Shown piece by piece: positions 1 to 6,210 of a stretch of DNA of 9,812 nt. The DNA lies in assembly GCA_033722295.1 (NCBI GenBank), contig JAWVZH010000115.1:1-9812 (forward strand), in the 5' to 3' direction. The position numbers were made by a program, and so were the translations under genes. The stretch is from JAWVZH01 sp033722295 (GTDB taxonomy: Bacteria; Bacteroidota; Bacteroidia; Chitinophagales; Saprospiraceae). The notes below the pieces were generated by a model. It was not told the origin of the DNA and did not search any database. It saw only the letters and a list, made by a program, of their open reading frames with translations. How positions within the stretch are numbered: position 1 is the stretch's first letter; each line of letters starts with the position of its first letter.

Positions 1-143
1 AAATGAACGATATCGCCAGAGTCGTCTTAAGAACAACAAAGCCATTTTTTGTCGATGAATATCGTCAAAACCGGATTACCGGAAGCATCATCCTGATAGA
101 CGAAGCAACCAACAATACCGTGGGAGCGGGAATGATTATTTGA
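1..143 (+). CDS. cysN: Sulfate adenylyltransferase subunit 1 (CysN-like), C-terminal end only
   Basis: This is the 3' end of a gene that begins outside the window. It reads in frame from position 3 and ends at TGA 141-143, giving 46 residues. The stretch contains RTTKPFFVDEY, then NRITGSIILIDE and ATNNTVGAGMII at the very end. This is the characteristic C-terminal beta-barrel tail of CysN/NodQ, the GTPase subunit of ATP sulfurylase. CysN pairs with CysD to make adenosine 5'-phosphosulfate from sulfate and ATP in the cytoplasm, with GTP hydrolysis driving the reaction. In some species CysN is fused to an APS kinase (CysC) domain, but the protein stops here directly after the GAGMI tail, so no C-terminal CysC fusion is present. 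The GTPase domain is out of view, so its integrity cannot be judged. Confidence 0.9.
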   Translation, partial: MNDIARVVLRTTKPFFVDEYRQNRITGSIILIDEATNNTVGAGMII

Positions 144-171
144 ATGATTATTGATTATAGTTTATTGATTA
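131..171. repeat. AT-rich direct repeats downstream of cysN and the four-helix gene
   Basis: Two short direct repeats overlap here. AATGATTATT occurs at 131-140 (the last codons of cysN) and again at 143-152. TTATTGATTA occurs at 148-157 and again at 162-171, the latter covering the stop codon of the minus-strand gene. The two genes converge on this spot, with stops at 141-143 and 162-164. No GC-rich stem followed by a T-run is visible, so I do not call a terminator. The repeats may mark the edge of an inserted segment, but low-complexity AT sequence could produce them by chance. Confidence 0.55.
160..168 (+). repeat. Left arm of a 9-bp inverted repeat (GTTTATTGA)
   Basis: GTTTATTGA at 160-168 is the exact reverse complement of TCAATAAAC at 635-643. 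The two arms bracket the four-helix-bundle gene, and this arm overlaps its TAA stop codon (162-164 on the minus strand). Both arms read TTTATTG inward. The match is short and AT-rich, so a functional role is only a suggestion. Confidence 0.45.
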
Positions 172-593
172 AGTGTGGTGTTGATAAATGATCTACGAAG
201 TCCGGAAAGCAATTGAACTAAACATTTAATATCAGACCTCATAGATCGGCATTTGTTTGTGGTAATATAACCCAGGTCTTCTGATACAAGTAAATGGAGG
301 TCTAGTTCAAGTATGCTGCCATAGGAGATTTCCAAGAATCTGATTTTTTCTTTGTAGCTACGTCTTGATAATCCTTCTACTAAGTTGGAGGCAACCGATA
401 TGGAGGCTCTCCTCATTTGGGAAACCAGACCATGAAGTTCATCTTTTGGGTAAGAAGCAGTGATGGTGTATATTTTTCGAATGAGTTGTCGGGACAATTG
501 GAAGACATTGAGCTTTTCGTGTTTGTAAAATGGGTTAGCCTGATTCACATATGATAAATGATGAAAAAGTTCTACAAAGTATTTTTTAAACAT
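162..593 (-). CDS. Four-helix-bundle protein (S23 / 23S rRNA-intervening-sequence family)
   Basis: The protein is 143 residues long. Its core matches the small all-helical S23/TIGR02436 family: KLNVFQLSRQLIRKIY (about 27-42), a segment with SYPKDELHGLVSQMRRA (about 47-63), the signature SISVASNLVEGLSRRS (64-79), then KIRFLEISYGSILELDLHL (83-101). Members were first noticed inside insertions in 23S rRNA genes and are now known as free-standing genes, often multicopy in Bacteroidota. They form pentameric helical bundles, and the family is related to the Avd protein of diversity-generating retroelements. The cellular role is unknown. The first 20 or so residues, before the usual start near YKHEKL, are longer than normal; a GTG at 546-548 (residue 16) is an alternative start. 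The gene is antisense to both neighbours and is flanked by AT-rich repeats, so it does not look like part of either operon. No reverse transcriptase or rRNA is nearby. Confidence 0.88.
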   Translation of the reverse strand: MFKKYFVELFHHLSYVNQANPFYKHEKLNVFQLSRQLIRKIYTITASYPKDELHGLVSQMRRASISVASNLVEGLSRRSYKEKIRFLEISYGSILELDLHLLVSEDLGYITTNKCRSMRSDIKCLVQLLSGLRRSFINTTLNQ

Positions 594-634
594 TTATAAA
601 TGCTTAAAAGATCAGATTACGATTTACTGCTCCT

Positions 635-643
635 TCAATAAAC
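635..643 (+). repeat. Right arm of a 9-bp inverted repeat (TCAATAAAC)
   Basis: TCAATAAAC is the exact reverse complement of GTTTATTGA at 160-168 on the other side of the four-helix-bundle gene. It merges with the first unit of the tandem AATAAAC repeat. Together the arms delimit a segment of about 484 bp. Confidence 0.45.
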
Positions 644-664
644 AATAAACAATAAACAATAAAC
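637..664. repeat. Tandem repeat, four perfect AATAAAC units
   Basis: Four head-to-tail copies of the 7-mer AATAAAC (637-643, 644-650, 651-657, 658-664) lie 9 nt upstream of the wlbA start. On the minus strand they read GTTTATT. A heptamer array of this sort could vary in copy number by slippage. Its position just upstream of the first gene of the operon means such variation could alter transcription or leader structure, but nothing in the sequence proves this. It may instead be the terminal repeat of the four-helix-bundle island. Confidence 0.85.
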
Positions 665-673
665 AGTGAGCTT

Positions 674-1567
674 ATGCGATTCGCCTTAATAGGCGCCGCC
701 GGCTATGTGGCGCCCAGACATATGAAAGCTATAAAGGATACTGGGCATGAGCTCGTCGCCGCCCTCGACCCTAACGATTCGGTCGGGATCATGGATAGTT
801 ATTTCCCGGAAGCGCATTTCTTTACGGAATTCGAAAGATTCGACAGACATCTCGAAAAACTCAGGAGAGAGAACCGGGGAGTTGACTATGTGAGCATCTG
901 TTCTCCGAACTATCTGCATGATGCCCATATCAGGTTTGGTTTGCGGATCGGAGCAAATGTAATATGCGAAAAGCCAGTAGTCCTCAACCCCTGGAATATC
1001 GACGCCTTGAAGGAGATCGAAGAAGAATTTCCAGGGAGGGTTTATAATATACTGCAATTAAGATTGCATCCCAGTGTCATTGCCCTAAAAGAGAGAGTTG
1101 ATAATGGATCGCCTGATGAAATATTTGATATCGATCTGAAGTACTACACTTCAAGAGGAAGGTGGTATCAGGTGAGCTGGAAAGGCGATATCCGGAAGTC
1201 TGGAGGAATAGCGTCCAATATTGGTGTTCATTTTTTTGATATGCTGCTTTGGATATTCGGAGATGTCAGGGAAAGCCAACTCATCGAACATACAGATCAA
1301 AGATCGAAGGGGAAATTGGTTCTCGAACGAGCCAGGGTCACCTGGGATCTCGGTGTTGATTATGACCTTATCCCGCAAAATATCAGGAAGACAGGAAAGA
1401 GAACTTATCGATCTTTGAAAATAGCCGGTGACGAATTCGAATTTAGCGGTGGCTTTGATGAACTGCATACCAGGAGCTACGAACACATTATGGAGGGAAA
1501 GGGATATGGTTTGGAAGAAGCCAGGGGAGCTATCGAACTCGTGAGCGATATCAGAAATAAGGCCTGA
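674..1567 (+). CDS. wlbA: UDP-N-acetylglucosaminuronate 3-dehydrogenase, WlbA/WbpB-like (Gfo/Idh/MocA family)
   Basis: The 297-residue protein is recognisable over its whole length as WlbA (Bordetella) / WbpB (Pseudomonas). The N-terminal Rossmann fold opens with FALIGAAGYVAPRHMKAIKD (3-22). YVSICSPNYLH (72-82) and ICEKPVV (97-103) follow, with Lys100 in the family's catalytic EKP motif. SWKGDIRKSGG (168-178) and SNIGVHFFDML (181-191) follow, with His186 as the likely second catalytic residue. The C-terminal TYRSLKIAGDEFEFSGGF and LHTRSYEHIM segments also match. The family oxidises the C3 hydroxyl of UDP-GlcNAcA to the 3-keto sugar with NAD+. The product is normally aminated by a WbpE-type transaminase and acetylated by WbpD to give UDP-2,3-diacetamido-2,3-dideoxyglucuronate. 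It is the first gene of the plus-strand run, starts at ATG 674 without an evident Shine-Dalgarno, and ends 2 nt before the flippase start. The amidotransferase genes downstream support a 3-amino-uronic acid product. Partner enzymes WbpA, WbpE and WbpD are not in the window. Confidence 0.88.
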   Translation: MRFALIGAAGYVAPRHMKAIKDTGHELVAALDPNDSVGIMDSYFPEAHFFTEFERFDRHLEKLRRENRGVDYVSICSPNYLHDAHIRFGLRIGANVICEKPVVLNPWNIDALKEIEEEFPGRVYNILQLRLHPSVIALKERVDNGSPDEIFDIDLKYYTSRGRWYQVSWKGDIRKSGGIASNIGVHFFDMLLWIFGDVRESQLIEHTDQRSKGKLVLERARVTWDLGVDYDLIPQNIRKTGKRTYRSLKIAGDEFEFSGGFDELHTRSYEHIMEGKGYGLEEARGAIELVSDIRNKA

Positions 1568-1569
1568 GA

Positions 1570-2841
1570 TTGTTCAAGAAATTCAAATCATTATGGTCAT
1601 CGGAATATTTAAGGAATGTACTCACTTTGTCCTCAGGAACGATGATGGCCCAACTCATTTCTGTGATCACCGCGCCTGTTCTATATCGAATATATGACAA
1701 TGAGGATTATGGTTCACTTGGACTTTTCATCGCATCGGCAGGTGTAGTTGGCGTTTTCTCAACCTTGCAATTGACGCAACCTATATTACTGGAAAAGAAA
1801 GAGAATGACGCTTTGGCAATGTTTGATGTCGTCAAGCGAATAAATTGGGTGGTGGCACTCGTTGTCCTCATCATGACCATAGGTTTTATAGAAGTATTTC
1901 CGAAAACCGTGGACAAGTATCACCTATATCCCTGGTTATATCTACTGCCGTTGTCGATCTATTTTTCGGGGCAAAATCAAATTTTAAGAACCTGGGCCAA
2001 CCGTGTAAAGGCATACCGTATACTTATGGTAAATACGATATTGACAGCACTTCTGGTACCCATATTCTCCATATCCATTGGATTGATCAAAAATGGCCCT
2101 CTTGGTCTCTTCGTGGGGCTACTGATCAGTCAGATCGTGCCACCCATCATCATGTATTTTAAATTGAATAATACCTATGATCTTTACAGCAAGAATATTT
2201 CTATCCATGGAAACCTGACGAAATTCTTCAAAAGGCATGTCAACTTCCCGAAATATGCCATGCCGGCTGAATTGCTCAGTACGGTGTCTCATCAATTGCC
2301 GGTATTTATGTTGGGGGCATTTTCAGGTGTGGGAACAGTGGGCCTATATAATCTGGCCAACAGGATGTTGGGGCTGCCATCAACGATCCTGTCCAGTTCT
2401 GTCGGAGAGGTCTACAGGCAAAAGGCGACTGAAGCCTTCCATAAAAAAGGTCATATGACTTCATTATTTTATCGGACGATGACAGGCCTTGCCCTCGTGG
2501 CCTTGCCTGTTTTTATTGCAGTGATCCTCTTTGGTCCTGACCTTTTTGCATTTGTCTTTGGTGAGAACTGGAGGGCCTCGGGTCAGATCTCGAGAATATT
2601 AGCCGTGGTGTTCATGCTGCGCTTTGTCAATAGTCCTTTGAGTTATGTGATCTATATCAGAAGTAAACAACATATTGATCTGTTGGCAGGTATCTGGTTT
2701 TTGATCAGTAGTTTTCTTGTATTCTATTTCATGTTCCGGATGGGCTATGACTATATGCAGGTGTTGACCGGTTTTGCGATCAATTTCACCTTTCTCTACT
2801 CCATACTGATCTGGTATAACTATAAGCTGTCGGTCAAATGA
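1570..2841 (+). CDS. Oligosaccharide flippase, Wzx-like (MOP/PST superfamily)
   Basis: This is a 423-residue polytopic membrane protein. Hydrophobic segments lie at roughly 20-38, 48-68, 92-110, 119-134, 150-172, 177-197, 240-260, 304-330, 342-362, 370-390 and 396-416, consistent with a 12-helix-type polysaccharide transporter. Typical landmarks are PVLYRIYDNEDYGSLGLF near 36-53, the mid-protein GLYNLANRMLGLPSTILSSS (258-277), and FGPDLFAFVFGENWRASG (321-338). It would move undecaprenyl-diphosphate-linked repeat units across the inner membrane. The start is the TTG at 1570, 2 nt after the wlbA stop; the next candidate Met (residue 25) would cut into the first helix. A weak AAGG lies just upstream. 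The 3' end overlaps the methyltransferase by ATGA. Family members vary greatly, so substrate cannot be inferred from sequence. Confidence 0.88.
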   Translation: MFKKFKSLWSSEYLRNVLTLSSGTMMAQLISVITAPVLYRIYDNEDYGSLGLFIASAGVVGVFSTLQLTQPILLEKKENDALAMFDVVKRINWVVALVVLIMTIGFIEVFPKTVDKYHLYPWLYLLPLSIYFSGQNQILRTWANRVKAYRILMVNTILTALLVPIFSISIGLIKNGPLGLFVGLLISQIVPPIIMYFKLNNTYDLYSKNISIHGNLTKFFKRHVNFPKYAMPAELLSTVSHQLPVFMLGAFSGVGTVGLYNLANRMLGLPSTILSSSVGEVYRQKATEAFHKKGHMTSLFYRTMTGLALVALPVFIAVILFGPDLFAFVFGENWRASGQISRILAVVFMLRFVNSPLSYVIYIRSKQHIDLLAGIWFLISSFLVFYFMFRMGYDYMQVLTGFAINFTFLYSILIWYNYKLSVK

Positions 2842-3551
2842 AATTTACCGAAGAGGTCCTGGACTATTTGCGGGGTAATAAATTCTCCAATAATTTTGAA
2901 TTTCAGGCAGCAAATGATGGTGACCTGGTAGATCGACTCGAATTTCTGGAGAGCCTGGCAAAAAATAGAAAGGTCCTTCATTTTGGCTTTACAGACCATG
3001 TTCCACTGATAAAGAGCAAGTACTCGAAAAACGAATGGCTGCATAAGAGATTGGTTGATGTGAGTGAAAAATGTGTGGGGATCGATATCGATGATGATGC
3101 GGTTCAATTTGTGAAAGAAGAACTTTCGATCCAAAATGTATATGCACTTGATATACTGGAAGATGATATTCCTAAAGAGATATTGGATGAAGAATGGGAC
3201 TACCTCATTCTGGGAGAGGTATTAGAGCACATCAATGATCCGGTGCGTTTTCTTGAAGGAATAAAAAGAAGGCTTGAGGCCAACTTCAAAATAATTGTGA
3301 TCACCGTCCCTAATGCCTGGGACCTTAATAATTTGATACGACTTCCATCAAATAAGGAATTGATCAATTCGGATCACAGGTTCTGGTTCTCACCGTATAC
3401 CCTGGCGAAGGTGGTGACGGAATCTGGATATTCCGTGAGGAATGTAAGACATGCGCAAACGTACATGCCGGAAACCTGGTGGCAAAGATGGATAGTCCGC
3501 CGCTATCCAATGACACGGGAAACGATCATTCTGGAGGCGTCGGCAGACTGA
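2838..3551 (+). CDS. Class I SAM-dependent methyltransferase
   Basis: This is a 237-residue Rossmann-type methyltransferase. Motif I is VLHFGFTDH (46-54), an unusual form of the glycine-rich SAM loop. GIDIDDDAV (81-89) contains the acidic residue expected to hold the ribose. ALDILEDD (103-110) is the adenine-side acidic motif, DYLILGEVLEHINDP (121-135) is motif IV with the following conserved His, and IIVITVPNAW (152-161) is the next core strand. The C-terminal YMPETWWQRWIVRRYP is rich in aromatic and basic residues. In this setting it most likely methylates a sugar or terminates a glycan chain, but the acceptor is unknown. It starts with ATG inside the flippase stop (ATGA, 4-nt overlap), and its TGA shares one base with the next ATG, indicating translational coupling. 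Confidence 0.82.
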   Translation: MKFTEEVLDYLRGNKFSNNFEFQAANDGDLVDRLEFLESLAKNRKVLHFGFTDHVPLIKSKYSKNEWLHKRLVDVSEKCVGIDIDDDAVQFVKEELSIQNVYALDILEDDIPKEILDEEWDYLILGEVLEHINDPVRFLEGIKRRLEANFKIIVITVPNAWDLNNLIRLPSNKELINSDHRFWFSPYTLAKVVTESGYSVRNVRHAQTYMPETWWQRWIVRRYPMTRETIILEASAD

Positions 3552-4762
3552 TGACATTGCTGTATTTTACAGAAAGCTTCCCCTATGGTCTGGGAGAGAC
3601 ATGGAAGGAGAATGAGTTGAATGGTTTAAGTTCTTTTTTTGACAGGATATTGGTGATTCCCTTTCACGGTTCAGGTGAAATAGATCCGTCGATCTGTCTT
3701 GAAAAGAATATTCAGGTCGAAGATCCTCTTTTTTCTAAACTGGAAAATAACTACAACCTGGTCTCGGTGATCAGGCTAGGTTTGTCTTATCCCGTCACTT
3801 TAATAAGGGAGATATCGAAAACTTTGCTCAAAGGACGATATGGCTGGAATCAGTTTTTTACATCTTCAACCAGAATATATAATTTATCAAAACACGAAAG
3901 GCTCCGAAAATATTTGAGGATGAGGGAATCGCTCTCATATTTCTTTTGGGGTCGCCTCACCGCTGAAGTCCTGGCGGTCTTTTCGCCGGAAATGCCATCA
4001 GTAATGCGTCTGCATGGTTATGATCTCTACAAAGACCGATATCCGACTGGTTATATTCCATTCCACGACCTGGTCTTGAGAGCTGCTGATCTGTTATTGC
4101 CTGTATCTGGAATGGGTAAGAGCTATTTGATAAGTGAGTGGTCAGTTGAGCCTGAGAAAATAGAGCGAGCACCTCTGGGTGTCAGACATTTTGGTATGTC
4201 GAAGATGAGCAATGATGGCGTATTGCGAATCTTCAGTTGTTCGTCTCTCATTTACATAAAACGTATAGATCGATTGATAGAGAGTTTGAAAGCTATTTCT
4301 GATATCCAGATCAGATGGACCCATATAGGAGATGGTGAATTGATGGAGGACCTCCGGAAGCAGGCCCTCGACCTCCCGGGTAATGTCACAGTTCATTGGG
4401 CAGGACATGTTTTGCCGAGAGAGGTGCACAATTATTACGTCGGAAAGAACTGTGATCTTTTTGTGAACTGTAGTGACAATGAAGGTGTGCCCGTGGCAAT
4501 TATGGAAGCCATGGCGGCAGGAATGCCCGTTATTGCACCTGACGTTGGGGGGATCTCCGAGATCGTAAATTCAGAGAACGGGATACTCCTTAACTCTGAT
4601 TTTACGAACGTCGATCTTTCAGATGCGATATTGAAATTTCAAAGTTTAAAGGCCGAAGATGTGGCACAAATGAGAAGGGCAGCCAGAGAGATGCAGAGAC
4701 TTGAATATGATGCGAGGTCAAATGCAAAAGAACTCGGCCGTCAACTCTCAAGAATGTTATGA
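3551..4762 (+). CDS. Glycosyltransferase family 4 (GT-B fold)
   Basis: The protein is 403 residues from ATG 3551. An in-frame ATG at 3479 would add 24 residues but would overlap the methyltransferase by 73 nt and lacks GT-like sequence. ATG 3551 forms a TGATG junction and begins MTLLYFTESFPYGLGETW, a natural N-terminal GT-B strand and loop. VMRLHGYDLYKDR (151-163) is the usual end-of-N-domain motif. The C-domain has SCSSLIYIKRIDRLIESL (229-246), HIGDGELMEDL (258-268) and the nucleotide-sugar-binding E-x7-E motif in NEGVPVAIMEAMAAG (Glu311 and Glu319). It is a retaining GT4 that adds a sugar to the lipid-linked oligosaccharide at the cytoplasmic face. Donor and linkage cannot be read from the sequence. 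It overlaps hisH2 by ATGA. Confidence 0.87.
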   Translation: MTLLYFTESFPYGLGETWKENELNGLSSFFDRILVIPFHGSGEIDPSICLEKNIQVEDPLFSKLENNYNLVSVIRLGLSYPVTLIREISKTLLKGRYGWNQFFTSSTRIYNLSKHERLRKYLRMRESLSYFFWGRLTAEVLAVFSPEMPSVMRLHGYDLYKDRYPTGYIPFHDLVLRAADLLLPVSGMGKSYLISEWSVEPEKIERAPLGVRHFGMSKMSNDGVLRIFSCSSLIYIKRIDRLIESLKAISDIQIRWTHIGDGELMEDLRKQALDLPGNVTVHWAGHVLPREVHNYYVGKNCDLFVNCSDNEGVPVAIMEAMAAGMPVIAPDVGGISEIVNSENGILLNSDFTNVDLSDAILKFQSLKAEDVAQMRRAAREMQRLEYDARSNAKELGRQLSRML

Positions 4763-5376
4763 GTATTGTTATCGTAGATTACGGCTCGGGAAATCTACTT
4801 TCCATTGCGAATATGTTGAGGAAAGTGGGTTGTCCGAATGTGACCATCTCAGGGGGTCCGGATGAAATTGAAAAGGCGGATAAATTGATCCTTCCCGGGG
4901 TGGGCCACATCGATCATGGCATGAAAGGCCTCAGGCAAGCGAACCTCATTGATGTGTTAAACGATAAGGTCATTGACAAACAAACGCCTGTTCTTGGAAT
5001 ATGCCTTGGCCTTCAATTGATGACGGAGAAGAGCGAGGAAGGAATGTCAAAGGGGCTCGGATGGCTGGAGGCCACAACCATTGCTTTCGATAAAAATAGA
5101 ATGAACGGCGAAAAACTGCCGCACATGGGATGGGCTGAAATAAAATACAACAGATCTCACCCGCTTTTCAAAGGGTTGGGTCCTGACCCAAGATTTTATT
5201 TTGTTCATGGATATCATGTGACGACCGAGAATAAAAATTTGATATTATGCAAGGCCGATTACGGGTACGATTTTACCGCAGGATTATTTCGGGAAAATAT
5301 CATGGCTGTGCAATTCCATCCTGAAAAATCACATAAGTTTGGAATGAAGATTATGAAGAACTTTGCTGAGCTCTAG
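4759..5376 (+). CDS. hisH: HisH-type glutamine amidotransferase subunit, sugar-amidination paralogue
   Basis: This 205-residue class I glutamine amidotransferase has all key features: IVDYGSGNLLSI (5-16), the oxyanion strand LILPGVGH (43-50), nucleophile elbow GICLGLQLM with Cys82 (80-88), FYFVHGYHV (146-154), and QFHPEKS with His187 and Glu189 completing the triad. It hydrolyses glutamine and passes ammonia to the HisF partner encoded next. In histidine synthesis HisHF makes imidazole-glycerol phosphate. Here the gene lies between glycosyltransferases and beside hisF2 and a wbpG homologue with no other his gene, as in the P. aeruginosa O5 locus (hisH2-hisF2-wbpG) and wbuXYZ-type loci. A role as ammonia source for acetamidino-sugar formation is therefore the better call. 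Start ATG overlaps the GT4 stop (ATGA), and the TAG stop shares a base with the hisF2 GTG. Confidence 0.88.
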   Translation: MSIVIVDYGSGNLLSIANMLRKVGCPNVTISGGPDEIEKADKLILPGVGHIDHGMKGLRQANLIDVLNDKVIDKQTPVLGICLGLQLMTEKSEEGMSKGLGWLEATTIAFDKNRMNGEKLPHMGWAEIKYNRSHPLFKGLGPDPRFYFVHGYHVTTENKNLILCKADYGYDFTAGLFRENIMAVQFHPEKSHKFGMKIMKNFAEL

Positions 5377-6137
5377 TGAATATACCTCGCGTCATACCAG
5401 TCTTATTGTTGAGAGATGGCGGTGTGGTCAAATCGGTAAGATTTAAGGATCATACATATATCGGTGACCCCCTAAACGCTGTAAGGATATTCAATGAAAA
5501 AGAAGTGGATGAAATTGCGGTCATCGATATTGGCGCCACTATACAGAACTCTTTACCCGACTTTGACCTGATCAAACAAATTGCTGGTGAGGCCTTTATG
5601 CCCATGTCCTATGGTGGAGGAATTACTGAGATCGAACATATTCGCCGAGTGATCAATAACGGAGTGGAAAAAGTGATCTTGCAGAATGCCGCCTTGTCGG
5701 ATCCTGGGCTGATACGTGAGGCGGCCGGTCAATTTGGATCACAAAGCATTATTGTTTGCCTGGACGTCAAAAGAAACTGGTGGGGCAGATACGAAGTAAG
5801 GAGCAAAAATGGTAGGAAGAAATGGAAGGGTACTCCACAGGATTGGGCGATCAGGATGGAGGATGCCGGGGCAGGTGAACTTATCATTCAATCCGTAGAC
5901 CGCGATGGTACGATGAAGGGATATGATCATCATTTACAGGGTATGATCAGCAATGTCGTGAATATCCCGGTTGTCGCCCTTGGAGGTGCGAACAGCCTTG
6001 ACGATATGAAAGCATGTAAACAGGCTGGAGCCTCGGCGGTGGCCGCTGGCAGTTTTTTTGTATTTCAGGGGCCCCACAGGGCTGTCCTGATTTCATATCC
6101 GAAAAGAAGTGAATTACTAGAGGCCTTTAAAGACTGA
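5376..6137 (+). CDS. hisF: HisF-type synthase subunit, sugar-amidination paralogue (HisF2)
   Basis: The protein is a 253-residue (beta/alpha)8 barrel starting at GTG 5376, which shares one base with the hisH2 stop. Clear HisF motifs are RVIPVLLLRDGGVVKS (5-20), MSYGGGI (77-83), VILQNAAL (100-107), IIVCLDVKR (125-133), IIQSVDRDGTMKGYD (170-184) and VVALGGA (199-205). Aligned to Thermotoga HisF, Arg5, Glu46, Lys99 and Glu168 correspond to the ammonia-gate residues. Asp130 is kept, but the other catalytic residue, Asp11, is Leu here. A true histidine-pathway HisF needs both aspartates, so this protein probably no longer performs the cyclase reaction and serves as an ammonia conduit from HisH2 to WbpG. 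That matches the HisF2 role described for P. aeruginosa O-antigen loci. The coupling with hisH2 is as tight as possible, as expected for a heterodimer. Confidence 0.87.
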   Translation: MNIPRVIPVLLLRDGGVVKSVRFKDHTYIGDPLNAVRIFNEKEVDEIAVIDIGATIQNSLPDFDLIKQIAGEAFMPMSYGGGITEIEHIRRVINNGVEKVILQNAALSDPGLIREAAGQFGSQSIIVCLDVKRNWWGRYEVRSKNGRKKWKGTPQDWAIRMEDAGAGELIIQSVDRDGTMKGYDHHLQGMISNVVNIPVVALGGANSLDDMKACKQAGASAVAAGSFFVFQGPHRAVLISYPKRSELLEAFKD

Positions 6138-6210
6138 GCAATTCCTTATTTGCATGGCGCGATTCTAATTTTTATATAAGTAGTTCAACTGACGAGAAGG
6201 AGGAAGACCG
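6138..6210 (+). promoter_or_regulatory. Only sizeable intergenic gap in the operon, upstream of wbpG
   Basis: This 73-nt gap is the only one longer than 6 nt between 674 and the right edge. It is AT-rich in its middle (TATATAAG at 6173-6180) and contains a TTTG at 6149-6152, 20 nt upstream of that. This loosely resembles the spacing of Bacteroidota promoters, but the downstream box does not match TAnnTTTG. An internal promoter is possible but unproven. No hairpin terminator is visible. Confidence 0.3.
6197..6203 (+). promoter_or_regulatory. Strong Shine-Dalgarno AAGGAGG for wbpG
   Basis: AAGGAGG lies 7 nt upstream of ATG 6211, a near-ideal ribosome binding site. It fixes the start codon, because an in-frame TGA at 6190-6192 also rules out any upstream start. 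None of the other starts in the window has a site of this quality, and most rely on stop/start overlap. Confidence 0.8.

Larger units (their letters stand above)
594..673. other. Divergent intergenic region between the four-helix gene and the sugar operon
   Basis: This 80-nt gap separates the divergent starts at 593 (minus) and 674 (plus), so promoters for both directions would be expected here or just inside the flanking genes. I looked for the Bacteroidota-type promoter (TTTG, about 19 nt, TAnnTTTG) and for a classical -35/-10 pair and found no convincing match on either strand. The right part is occupied by the AATAAAC tandem repeat. No Shine-Dalgarno precedes the ATG at 674. Confidence 0.5.

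Noticed and set aside
144..161. Rho-independent terminator between the convergent cysN and four-helix genes
   Set aside because: The 18-nt gap is AT-rich with direct repeats but no GC-containing stem followed by a T-run.
162..593. Four-helix-bundle gene as avd of a diversity-generating retroelement or as an rRNA intervening sequence
   Set aside because: There is no reverse transcriptase, no template/variable repeat pair and no 23S rRNA sequence in the window. It is a stand-alone family member.
629..636. AAGGAG-like string on the minus strand upstream of the four-helix gene
   Set aside because: It is about 36 nt from the ATG at 593, too far to act as a ribosome binding site, and no ORF begins at a suitable distance.
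686..1486. Long minus-strand open frames opposite wlbA
   Set aside because: They lie entirely opposite a gene with full-length family similarity and show no recognisable motifs. They are reading-frame shadows.
3479..3550. Upstream in-frame ATG that would extend the first GT4 by 24 residues
   Set aside because: It would lie wholly inside the methyltransferase gene, the added residues have no glycosyltransferase character, and ATG 3551 gives a clean TGATG junction with a canonical N-terminus.
4759..6137. hisH-hisF as part of a histidine biosynthesis operon
   Set aside because: No other his gene is present, the pair is embedded among glycosyltransferases next to wbpG, and the HisF has Leu in place of catalytic Asp11.
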